From contig CAAGJI010000046.1 of NCBI GenBank assembly GCA_900770195.1, positions 1 through 7,911 on the forward strand: a stretch of DNA of 7,911 bases. The letters run 5' to 3'. Origin of the DNA: Oscillospiraceae bacterium (GTDB lineage Bacteria; Bacillota; Clostridia; Oscillospirales; Ruminococcaceae). Positions 1 through 6,501 of the stretch are shown here, piece after piece; the first letter of the stretch is position 1, and every line of letters begins with the position of its first letter. Under the pieces are notes generated by a model. That model was given only the letters and a program-made list of their open reading frames with translations. It searched no databases and was not told the DNA's origin. The translations under genes were made by a program, and so were the position numbers.

Positions 1-40
1 CATTTGTCAAGTAGTATTTTAAAAAAAATAGAAATTATTT

Positions 41-92
41 GAATGAGGAGTTAGGAATGATGAATTAAGGTGTCGCCATTCGGCGACAATTC
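41..92. repeat. Heptamer run plus hairpin, dispersed-repeat type
   Basis: Four degenerate heptamers follow one another: GAATGAG (41-47), GAGTTAG (48-54), GAATGAT (55-61) and GAATTAA (62-68). They lead into a perfect 7-bp hairpin, TGTCGCC (71-77) and GGCGACA (82-88) with a 4-base loop, and outer GAAT/ATTC bases can extend it. From memory, a GAGTTAG-like heptad run ending in a GTCGC hairpin is a common intergenic repeat of Clostridia genomes. Only one copy lies in this window, so its dispersed nature is inferred. Confidence 0.55.
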
Positions 93-166
93 AAAAACAG
101 CTTCACCGCCTTACAGCAATTCCTCACTCTTTTCAGGAGAGGTTTTAAATAGAATAATATTAGAAT

Positions 167-222
167 AAAGGCTTCATTGAAAGGGGTGTTAGCAAGCCGA
201 AGGTTTGACTGAGGGGGCTTCA
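167..222. repeat. Palindromic intergenic repeat (REP/MITE-like)
   Basis: The unit is bounded by a direct repeat GGCTTCA (170-176 and 216-222). It contains an imperfect hairpin, AGCAAGCC (191-198) with GGTTTGACT (202-210) around a GAA loop, with one G-T pair and one bulged A. The layout (AAGGC, a G-rich run, a hairpin, then GACTGAGGGG) resembles the 'AAGGGGAGCTG...GACTGAGGGG' repeats I recall from Ruminococcaceae and related Clostridia. It looks diverged from that form. A 60-codon minus-strand frame across 65-247 is a by-product of these repeats. Confidence 0.5.
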
Positions 223-251
223 CAAATGGAGAACCTTTATTGTCCAAAAAT

Positions 252-278
252 TAAAAAAAGACAGCTTCAAAAGCTGCC
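252..278 (-). terminator. Intrinsic terminator of the c-di-GMP operon
   Basis: On the minus strand GGCAGCTT-TTG-AAGCTGTC forms an 8-bp stem (one G-T pair) with a 3-base loop at 260-278. It is followed by seven Ts in the transcript sense (A run at 252-259 on the plus strand). It begins about 16 bases after the HD-GYP stop codon, the expected place for the 3' end of the leftward operon. Confidence 0.85.
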
Positions 279-293
279 TTTATTATTAACAAA

Positions 294-1511
294 TTATTTT
301 GTAACTAGATTTTCAGGAAATTTATGCAAAGTTTCAACCATTTTACCATAGCATTTTTTAAACGCATCAACAACCCAAGGGTCAAAATGTGTGCCGCTTT
401 CAGAAACTATGTAATCATAAACCTTTTCAGGAGGCCACGATTTTTTATAACTTCTGCTGCTGACAAGTGCATCAAAAACATCTGCAACCGCAACAATTCT
501 ACTTATTTTGTCTATCTGATTGCCTTTCATACCAAGATAACCTGAACCGTCCCATCTTTCGTGATGCTGAAGTGCAATAATTCTTGCAAGTTCCATTGTA
601 TATCCCGGTGTTTTGCTTAATATTTTTTCACCTTCTGTAACGTGGGTTTTCATAATTTCGTATTCTTCAGGTGTGAATTTTCCTTTTTTTTCAATTATTT
701 CCGCAGGTATCGAAAGCTTGCCTATATCATGAAGCATTGAGGCAATTCTTATTCTTTCTGTTTCATTTTTTGAATATCCAAGTTCCGTACATAAAAGTTT
801 TACATATTCTGAAACTCTCTTTACATGCTGACCTGTCTGAGGAGATTTTGCTTCTATTATTTCAGCAACTGAAAGAATAACAGTTTCCTGTATATCTATA
901 ACTTCATGATTGAGTGAAAGAATATCTTTTTTCTGTTCCTCTATTTGTGATACAGCTTTATATATTACATAATTATTATATCTGTTTAAAACTCTTATTA
1001 TAAAATAGCTGAATATGTCAAACAAAAGCACAGATGAAATAATAATCCCGTAATTCGCCGTATTTATTTCTGATGTCATCGAATATTTAAAACATGAAAT
1101 AAGCACCAGTAAAACACATAAAAACAATGAAAACAGGTCGTTTTTTTTCTCTTTAAAAATAGAATTTATATATATATAAGCTGCTGACAAAATCAGGCAG
1201 TGAACATTTGAAGAGAATAAAATAAGATTTGCGGACAAAGCAAAAAACAGCAAAAAACAGAGTGCATATTTTTTAATTGAGTCTTTGAAATACGTTTTGT
1301 GTATAAATATGTACTCTGCTGTAACACATACGGCTGATAAAACTATATCAGCCGATATTTTATATGCAAAAAAGTTTTCGTTTATTCCTGACAGAAAAGA
1401 TAAAGAATGAATCAAAATCATCAAAGTAATAAGTACAAAAGAAAGTTCAAAATAAATTACCTGTATTTTGTTTTGATTTTCATTTTTCATTTTTAAGTTT
1501 GGTTCAGTCAT
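294..1511 (-). CDS. Membrane HD-GYP-type c-di-GMP phosphodiesterase, GYL variant
   Basis: This is a 405-residue protein. Residues 18-176 hold about six hydrophobic helices (around 18-39, 53-74, 82-100, 103-117, 127-143, 153-176). A short helical linker (180-215) follows, then an HD-GYP domain to about 400. HD-GYP proteins hydrolyse cyclic di-GMP, here presumably in the cytoplasm beside the membrane. Visible motifs are H229, HDIGK (261-265), H290, HHERWDGSGY (316-325), ADVFDA (343-348), SYK (354-356) and FDP (376-378). The namesake GYP reads GYL, and the position four before H229, acidic in trinuclear-metal members, is Q225, which suggests a two-metal site. I chose ATG 1511, 7 bases after the upstream stop. 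An upstream TTG at 1571 (425 residues) would overlap the end of the GGDEF gene and adds no recognisable domain. No good ribosome site precedes 1511 (only AGAAAG), so translational coupling is likely. Family certain; activity inferred. Confidence 0.9.
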   Translation of the reverse strand: MTEPNLKMKNENQNKIQVIYFELSFVLITLMILIHSLSFLSGINENFFAYKISADIVLSAVCVTAEYIFIHKTYFKDSIKKYALCFLLFFALSANLILFSSNVHCLILSAAYIYINSIFKEKKNDLFSLFLCVLLVLISCFKYSMTSEINTANYGIIISSVLLFDIFSYFIIRVLNRYNNYVIYKAVSQIEEQKKDILSLNHEVIDIQETVILSVAEIIEAKSPQTGQHVKRVSEYVKLLCTELGYSKNETERIRIASMLHDIGKLSIPAEIIEKKGKFTPEEYEIMKTHVTEGEKILSKTPGYTMELARIIALQHHERWDGSGYLGMKGNQIDKISRIVAVADVFDALVSSRSYKKSWPPEKVYDYIVSESGTHFDPWVVDAFKKCYGKMVETLHKFPENLVTK

Positions 1512-1518
1512 AGTTTTT

Positions 1519-3447
1519 TTATCTTTCTGCGTGTTTTGCACGTTTTTCCTCGTACATTTTTTCATCAGCAATTTCTATCATTTTTGAAAGATAAGATGTG
1601 TTTGTAGGTTTTACTATATAATAACCAATGCTGACTTCAAGATTATAAGGCTTTCCGAAAGTTCTGTTATGTTCTGCTACCATTTCCTGAATACGACAAG
1701 AAAGTTCTTCACCGCAAAGTTCACCGCAGGCAGGCTGGAATACAACAAATTCATCACCGCCGAATCTTGCACATATCTGATTTTCGTTGCATGATTTTTT
1801 TATTGCCGCAGCAAGTGCAATAAGTGCATAATCGCCTTCATTATGTCCATATGTATCATTGATTTTTTTCATTCCGTCCATATCAATGAACATTACCATA
1901 GCTTTACGCTTGAACTGAACGCACATATCAAACTTCTTCTGTGCAACCTGATAAAATCCTACTCTGTTGTATATATTGGTAAGCTGGTCAAGACCATAAA
2001 GACCGCTGAGTCTTGTGAAAGCCGCATTAAGTCTTGATTTCTGGTGCATATGTTCCAATGCACTGTCTATATTAAGAAGCCATGTGTAATATAAAGCACT
2101 GTCAAGCGGATATGTGCTGTTTTTGATTACGCAGTAACCAATACATAAATCCTGATAATGAATAGGGGAGAGGAAGAAAGTATCTCCGCTTTTCTGATGT
2201 ATTGACTTTGGAATTATATCTGCTTTATTTACCTGATCACCTGTTTTGAAAACGCCATCTTTATATGAAACAAGAACAAGCATATTGTTTGTATATGTGC
2301 TTATTATATTATCTTCATTTATTGATGTTGAATCAGTCTGGTAACATGATGTAAGCCACTGATCGCACACGCAAAGTGCAAACGCTTCGCAATTTATAAG
2401 CTTTACAACATCGTGCATATTTTCAATAAAATCATCAAATTCGTGACAGTCTGTGAAATTTATATTCATCCTGTTTATAACAGGAATGCCTTTCATATAG
2501 CTGTCTATAAGGTTGTATGTTTCTTTTTTGTATTCTTTGAAAGTTTCAATATCGTGGTCGCATTGACAGCCGCAGCTGTCCCTTATAATAAGATTCGTAT
2601 CTATTGTAACAACTTTTTCCGTATCCTGTTCATTTATAAGCTTATAAATGGTTTCAGCTGCCGCATAGCCTGTTTTACGAAGCGGTCTGCCAACAGTTGT
2701 AACTCCAGGGAAATAGTGTTTCGATTTATATGAATTATCATAACCTGTAACAATGCAGTCTTCAGGAACTGAATGCCCTCTTGATTCAATTGCACGTATA
2801 ACACCGAGTGCCATTTCATCATTTCCGCATATTATTGCATCAGGAAGTGAATCAAATTCTTCAAGAAAATATGAAACGGCAGGTTCACCGTCAAATTCAA
2901 GAAAATGACCTTCATAAACATGTTTAGGGTCATAAGGCATATCATGTTTTTTCAAAACATTTTTGTATGCACGCAGACGCTGTATGCTGTCAGGGTTTGT
3001 AGGAGGTCCTGAGACATAGCATACATTTTTAGCATTATGTGCTGTTATAACGTGTTCAATAACTTCTGACTGTGCCTTTTCGTTATCTGTTATGACTGAA
3101 TAAAAATCATTATTTTCATAGTCAATGCTTACAATAGGAATATTCGACTTTTTTGCAGCACTTATAATGTCGTATGTAACATCATCAGACATAATTGTGT
3201 TAGTCATAAGTATTGCACCGTCATATTTCTCAAAATCAATAAGCTGATAAATGGCATTTTCGCCCATTTCATGAGATTGTATATTAACAATTCCGCCAAA
3301 AGCTGCAAAAACAGTAACTATGAAATCGTGTTTTGAGGTAAATTCCTGAATACCTTTTATGATATTGTTCTGGTAGTCCTCATTAATGCTTGATACAATG
3401 ACAGCTATTCTTTTTTCAACGCTGTCAGTATGTCTCTTTCTAAACAT
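1519..3447 (-). CDS. LacI-like sensor domain-GGDEF diguanylate cyclase
   Basis: This is a 642-residue protein with no signal peptide, membrane helix or DNA-binding HTH, so it is cytoplasmic. Residues 12-290 form a periplasmic-binding-protein-like fold of the LacI/GalR effector type, with typical strings CGNDEMALG (207-215) and TGYDN (234-238), ending in SCGC (291-294). Residues 295-480 are unassigned and may be GAF-like. Residues 485-640 are a GGDEF domain that makes c-di-GMP from two GTP: metal residue D522 in IDMDG, NDTYGH (530-535), and an intact RFGGDEF (561-567). The inhibitory I-site RxxD is replaced by N554 and Q557, so product feedback there is unlikely. A small ligand, possibly a sugar, probably tunes the cyclase. 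AGGAGG at 3453-3458, five bases before ATG 3447, fixes the start. It is first in an operon with the HD-GYP gene. Confidence 0.93.
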   Translation of the reverse strand: MFRKRHTDSVEKRIAVIVSSINEDYQNNIIKGIQEFTSKHDFIVTVFAAFGGIVNIQSHEMGENAIYQLIDFEKYDGAILMTNTIMSDDVTYDIISAAKKSNIPIVSIDYENNDFYSVITDNEKAQSEVIEHVITAHNAKNVCYVSGPPTNPDSIQRLRAYKNVLKKHDMPYDPKHVYEGHFLEFDGEPAVSYFLEEFDSLPDAIICGNDEMALGVIRAIESRGHSVPEDCIVTGYDNSYKSKHYFPGVTTVGRPLRKTGYAAAETIYKLINEQDTEKVVTIDTNLIIRDSCGCQCDHDIETFKEYKKETYNLIDSYMKGIPVINRMNINFTDCHEFDDFIENMHDVVKLINCEAFALCVCDQWLTSCYQTDSTSINEDNIISTYTNNMLVLVSYKDGVFKTGDQVNKADIIPKSIHQKSGDTFFLSPIHYQDLCIGYCVIKNSTYPLDSALYYTWLLNIDSALEHMHQKSRLNAAFTRLSGLYGLDQLTNIYNRVGFYQVAQKKFDMCVQFKRKAMVMFIDMDGMKKINDTYGHNEGDYALIALAAAIKKSCNENQICARFGGDEFVVFQPACGELCGEELSCRIQEMVAEHNRTFGKPYNLEVSIGYYIVKPTNTSYLSKMIEIADEKMYEEKRAKHAER

Positions 3448-3452
3448 TTTTT

Positions 3453-3458
3453 CCTCCT
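3453..3458 (-). promoter_or_regulatory. Ribosome-binding site of the sensor-GGDEF gene
   Basis: A perfect AGGAGG in the minus-strand sense lies six bases from the first base of ATG 3447. It fixes the start, so the protein begins directly at the first strand of the sensor domain with no N-terminal HTH. Confidence 0.9.
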
Positions 3459-3510
3459 AAATTTAAAATTGTTACAAAAATTATATCGTAGTGTATATTA
3501 TAAAACATTG

Positions 3511-3526
3511 TGTTGATAAATCGACA
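3511..3526. promoter_or_regulatory. 16-bp inverted repeat in the operon leader
   Basis: TGTTGATA-AATCGACA is a near-perfect dyad: seven half-site positions, six exact and one T-G. It falls about 30-45 bases downstream of the predicted transcription start of the sensor-GGDEF gene. A repressor operator acting as a roadblock is possible. It lacks the central CG of classical LacI boxes. Without other copies this remains a candidate. Confidence 0.35.
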
Positions 3527-3563
3527 TATGTAAAAATTTTAAACAGAAAATAATCTTTTATAT

Positions 3564-3592
3564 ATTATATCATTTTATAGTAACAATGTCAA
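3564..3592 (-). promoter_or_regulatory. Sigma-A promoter of the c-di-GMP operon
   Basis: Read leftward: TTGACA (3592-3587), a 17-base spacer, then TATAAT (3569-3564), with a TGA just before the -10 giving an extended -10. Both hexamers are exact consensus. The start would be near 3557, leaving a leader of about 110 bases before ATG 3447. Confidence 0.85.
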
Positions 3593-3613
3593 TGCTTTTT
3601 TGTAAAAAAACAA

Positions 3614-3645
3614 AAAATTCCTCTGTCATATGACAAAGGAATTTT
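3614..3645 (-). terminator. Intrinsic terminator of the DUF2079 gene
   Basis: The arms AAAATTCCT (3614-3622) and AGGAATTTT (3637-3645) flank TGTCATATGACA, itself self-complementary, with one C/A mismatch. Leftward, the hairpin runs into TTTTTT-G-TTTTTTTT. It lies 10 bases beyond the DUF2079 stop and about 20 bases before the next -35, separating the two leftward units. The rightward T-tract is much weaker. Confidence 0.85.
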
Positions 3646-3655
3646 ATGTAAATGA

Positions 3656-5746
3656 TTATTTAATAAGATACATAGGATTCTGGTATATAACTATTCTTCC
3701 ATCAACAATGTTGTAAAGAGTAAATCCTAACTGTTCAAGCTGAGATGTAAGTAATGTATAATATTCATCCATAGGACTTATAACAAGATAATCATATTTA
3801 AGGCACTTTTCATTGTCGATAGATGTCTGATTAACATCAAGTGCATCATGTCCGTCAAATGAGTAAACTTCAGCTCTGTCTGCAACGTGAGGCAAATACC
3901 ACGTATTTACACCAACAGAGGCATCTTCAGGAATTGAATCAAGACAATCTTCCATTTCTGAGTAGACAGCTTTATTTTCCTTGTAATTTTCGTGATAAGA
4001 AATATTTCCCGAACATACGCAAACAACCGTGATAAGAGATGCTGCTGTTGCAAGTACAGGTACTTTTCTTTTAAATTCAGCTGAAAAGTCTTCACAGTTA
4101 ATGATAAACATATAAATAAGCAGACATTCAGGACCAAAAGTATACTGATAACCAATATTTGCTGCATAGCTGTAACCTGAACCGATAACAAGATTCATAA
4201 TTACAAACGGAATAATAAGCAGGAATCTGTGTATTTTCTTTGTAAGAAGAGGAACAAACAGAAGCGGAAGCATCATTTGCAGGAAGAACATAATTGTTTC
4301 TTCCTTGACAAGAAGATTTATAAGGTATCCGGGATCTGCAAGAACATTTCTTACAACTTCACCAAAGCCGGCATCAGGGTCAATTGTGAGGTTGCCGAAT
4401 CTTGTTGCTGCAAAGAATTTGCCATCGCCATGTTCTTTAAGCCAGTTTGTGATAAGCACAAAATATACACCGCTTATGGCAGTTAAAATAAGACCGTTTA
4501 TTCTTGAAAGTTTCTTTTCATTAAAGAAGAAGAAAAGTGCTATGCACATAACATAAAGAGGTGCATCTTCTTTTACTATACAGGTTAAAGCACCCATAAT
4601 ATAGAAAAGTACATAATTTTTCTTGTCAACTGCATATAAAAGCCACATTAAAAGTGTTGGAAGAAAACAGTTTTCATGGAAATCATAATAGCAAGGTGCA
4701 ATAATTCCTGCACAGAATGTGTAAATCGTACATACAAAGAAAAGTGAAACACCTTTGTAATTATGATTTTTTGCAATAAGGAAAGTAGGTACAATTCCTG
4801 CAAGTGCAAGTATTACCTGAGAAACAAGAAGAGTTTCTTCATGAGGGAAAATTGCGTAAACCGGAAGGAGTGCATAATAAATAAAGGAAGCGTGAATTTT
4901 AAAATGCGACATAAGAGAACCACGTTCACAGGTTGTAACTGCTGTAAAATTCTCTTTCATAGAATGGAACATCTGTGCAAAAATACCAAAGTCAAAACAC
5001 GATGTACCAAAAATTCTATGGTGGTCAACAACTGTTATTATTGCAAATGTTGCAACAACAACTGTAACAAGAAGGACAGGTATTCCTATAAACCAAGGAT
5101 TAATCTTTTCTGTTCGTGAAAGGTTTGTCTTTCCAAGAATGTATCCTAAAAATACAACAGAAACGAGGATAAGTCCAACAGCCATATAAAAAGTATTCGT
5201 TCTGTACATAACTGCATTTGCAAAGAAGAAAACCCCGATTATTCCAACAAGTTTATCAAGGAATTTAAGTTTTTGCGGCAAGAAATAATAAAGTGCTGTC
5301 AAAATCGCAAATGACAAAACTAAATATATTATACCAACAGGTATATTTGTTTTTAAAACGAAATCCTGCCAGGATGCAACGGAATAAATTTCTTTTTTTC
5401 TCATTGCAATTACATTAATTCCAGAAAGCAAGAAATATATTCCGATAAATCTTACAAGTAAAAGGTCAGGTATTCCGAATTGTGCCAAAATTTCAACTGT
5501 TTTCGATTTTATCTTTTTAAAGGTAATCTTTTCAACAGTTTTTTCAGCTTCCTGTGTTTCACCTTCGGAAATTTCTTTGTCTTCTGCATTATCGGTAATT
5601 TCAGGATCTGAATCTGTAACTTCTGTATCTTCTTCAACTTTTTTTTCTGATTCTGTTTCTTCTGCTACGCTTCCATTTTCATCAGAAACAGAATCATCTG
5701 TTTTTTTATCGGATATTTCCTCCGATAAAATTTCATTATCTTTCAT
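3656..5746 (-). CDS. DUF2079 multi-pass membrane protein with acidic N-terminal tail
   Basis: This is a 696-residue protein. Residues 1-70 are a disordered-looking tail with 28 Asp/Glu against 7 Lys. Residues 95-580 contain about 13 hydrophobic helices. Residues 585-696 form a soluble tail (SIPEDASVGVNTWYLPH, then AEVYSFDG). DUF2079 signs include CFDFGIFAQMFHSM (250-263) in a loop after the fifth helix, DFHEN (355-359), KEDAPLY (392-398) and YQYTFGPE (533-540). DUF2079 proteins resemble GT-C glycosyltransferases, which use lipid-linked sugars on the outer membrane face; substrate and reaction are unknown here. GGAGG at 5751-5755 is only four bases from ATG 5746, a tight but acceptable spacing. 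The gene is monocistronic, with its own promoter and terminator. The family call is firm and the role is not. Confidence 0.85.
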   Translation of the reverse strand: MKDNEILSEEISDKKTDDSVSDENGSVAEETESEKKVEEDTEVTDSDPEITDNAEDKEISEGETQEAEKTVEKITFKKIKSKTVEILAQFGIPDLLLVRFIGIYFLLSGINVIAMRKKEIYSVASWQDFVLKTNIPVGIIYLVLSFAILTALYYFLPQKLKFLDKLVGIIGVFFFANAVMYRTNTFYMAVGLILVSVVFLGYILGKTNLSRTEKINPWFIGIPVLLVTVVVATFAIITVVDHHRIFGTSCFDFGIFAQMFHSMKENFTAVTTCERGSLMSHFKIHASFIYYALLPVYAIFPHEETLLVSQVILALAGIVPTFLIAKNHNYKGVSLFFVCTIYTFCAGIIAPCYYDFHENCFLPTLLMWLLYAVDKKNYVLFYIMGALTCIVKEDAPLYVMCIALFFFFNEKKLSRINGLILTAISGVYFVLITNWLKEHGDGKFFAATRFGNLTIDPDAGFGEVVRNVLADPGYLINLLVKEETIMFFLQMMLPLLFVPLLTKKIHRFLLIIPFVIMNLVIGSGYSYAANIGYQYTFGPECLLIYMFIINCEDFSAEFKRKVPVLATAASLITVVCVCSGNISYHENYKENKAVYSEMEDCLDSIPEDASVGVNTWYLPHVADRAEVYSFDGHDALDVNQTSIDNEKCLKYDYLVISPMDEYYTLLTSQLEQLGFTLYNIVDGRIVIYQNPMYLIK

Positions 5747-5784
5747 AAAACCTCCGTTTTAATTTTATTTGATAAAAATGCTAT

Positions 5785-5807
5785 CCACATAATTATACCA
5801 TATGTGG
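5785..5807. promoter_or_regulatory. Inverted repeat CCACATA-N9-TATGTGG over a -10 box
   Basis: Perfect 7-bp arms (5785-5791 and 5801-5807) enclose nine bases that contain the -10 box of the DUF2079 promoter (5792-5797). The dyad extends to ATCC/GGAT if one extra G is skipped. Its centre sits on the -10, so a bound dimer would block RNA polymerase. The cognate regulator is not identifiable in the window. Confidence 0.5.
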
Positions 5808-5820
5808 GATTGTTTGTCAA
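5792..5820 (-). promoter_or_regulatory. Sigma-A promoter of the DUF2079 gene
   Basis: Leftward TTGACA (5820-5815), a 17-base spacer, TATAAT (5797-5792), with TGG before the -10 (extended -10). Consensus is exact. The predicted start near 5785 leaves a leader of about 39 bases. Confidence 0.88.
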
Positions 5821-6022
5821 TTGATATTTTTTCAAAAATTAATTATAAGTAAAAAAGGTTCTGATAGTGACAGTTTTGAATTTGCCATGTTTAAGATGAG
5901 AAGATTGCTGATTGATTTGGGTTTATTGCTTTTTAAATAGAATTAAAAAACATTTTACAATTGAATTTGTATCAAAAGGCGAAAAATAAATGCGGTTTTT
6001 GTGAATTTGTCTTAAAATATAC
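5821..6022. other. Intergenic stretch between divergent genes, no gene assigned
   Basis: This is the middle of the roughly 335-base gap between the starts of the DUF2079 and zinc-ribbon genes. Apart from the two outward promoters at its ends I see no RNA gene, repeat or terminator. A plus-strand frame stays open from 5776 to TAG at 5938-5940, with an ATG at 5887 giving 17 codons. It has no ribosome site and no recognised product, so I do not call it a gene. Confidence 0.5.
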
Positions 6023-6051
6023 TTGACAAATTGTTTATATTAGGTTATAAT
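6023..6051 (+). promoter_or_regulatory. Sigma-A promoter of the coiled-coil zinc-ribbon gene
   Basis: TTGACA (6023-6028), a 17-base spacer and TATAAT (6046-6051), both exact consensus. The TG of an extended -10 is absent. The start near 6058 gives a leader of about 24 bases. Confidence 0.87.
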
Positions 6052-6068
6052 ATAATATAGCAATTTAT

Positions 6069-6075
6069 GGAGGTG
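6069..6075 (+). promoter_or_regulatory. Ribosome-binding site that sets the zinc-ribbon start
   Basis: GGAGGTG lies six bases before ATG 6082. An upstream in-frame ATG at 6067 overlaps this site and has no site of its own, so 6082 is the start. Confidence 0.85.
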
Positions 6076-6081
6076 CACTCA

Positions 6082-6444
6082 ATGGGTGTTTTAGATTTGG
6101 TAAAAGGCGTTGGAAATGTAACTGACGGTATTTCAAAAAAGACAAAGGAAATGTCTGAATCAAGCAATCTTAAGAAGAAAATTGCCTATGAACAGGACAG
6201 AATACAGGAAATTTATGCTGAAATAGGTGAAAAATACTATAAAAATCCTGACGGAGATAAAGCTCCGCTTATTGAACTTTGTGAAGATATCGACAGAAGA
6301 AAAAATCGTATCAAGAATATGAGCGTTCAGCAGACAGCTCTTAAAGGTAAAAGAGTTTGCCCTAAGTGTAAGGCTGTTTTTGATGATTCAAATGAGTTCT
6401 GCGGAAAATGCGGTACAAAGCTTACAGTTCTTGATGCTGAATAA
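6082..6444 (+). CDS. Small coiled-coil protein with C-terminal zinc ribbon
   Basis: This is a 120-residue protein. The N-terminus (MGVLDLVKGVGNVTDGI) could form a short amphipathic helix. Residues 25-90 are charged and helical (LKKKIAYEQDRIQEIYAEIGEKYY, then RRKNRIKNM), likely a coiled coil. Residues 91-114 form a zinc ribbon with C93, C96, C107 and C110 in two CxxC knuckles. There is no signal peptide or membrane helix, so it should be cytoplasmic. From memory, similar 'zinc ribbon domain' proteins of this size and order are widespread in Clostridia, with no known function; the ribbon could bind protein or nucleic acid. It is transcribed alone, with its own promoter and terminator, and converges on the XRE gene. 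No specific role is assigned. Confidence 0.88.
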   Translation: MGVLDLVKGVGNVTDGISKKTKEMSESSNLKKKIAYEQDRIQEIYAEIGEKYYKNPDGDKAPLIELCEDIDRRKNRIKNMSVQQTALKGKRVCPKCKAVFDDSNEFCGKCGTKLTVLDAE

Positions 6445-6469
6445 TTAAAAAAACGAAAGATTTTCTTTT

Positions 6470-6501
6470 AAAAGGCACTTGCTTGAAGGCAGGTGTCTTT
6501 T
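6470..6501. terminator. Shared terminator between convergent genes
   Basis: AAAAGGCACTTGC (6470-6482) pairs with GCAGGTGTCTTTT (6489-6501) around a six-base loop, a 13-bp stem with two G-T pairs. TTTTATTTT follows rightward (from 6498). Leftward, the arm ends in TTTT and more T-rich DNA follows. The XRE stop codon (6500-6502) overlaps the right arm, so one hairpin serves both genes. Confidence 0.82.

Noticed and set aside
65..247. 60-codon minus-strand open frame across both left repeats
   Set aside because: It coincides with the palindromic repeats, lacks a ribosome site, and resembles spurious 'hypothetical proteins' translated from such repeats.
1512..1571. Longer TTG-start HD-GYP protein (425 residues)
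   Set aside because: The extra 20 codons overlap the conserved end of the GGDEF gene in another frame and add no membrane or domain signal; ATG 1511 directly follows the upstream stop.
3448..3557. c-di-GMP riboswitch in the leader of the cyclase operon
   Set aside because: I looked for the GEMM-type core and tetraloop and saw none; the leader is very A/T-rich with only one short dyad.
4763..5119. 118-codon plus-strand open frame opposite the DUF2079 gene
   Set aside because: It is a frame shadow of a well-supported membrane gene, Lys/Asn/Cys-rich, with no ribosome site or promoter.
6067..6081. Five extra residues on the coiled-coil zinc-ribbon protein
   Set aside because: The ATG at 6067 overlaps the GGAGGTG that serves ATG 6082 and has no site of its own.
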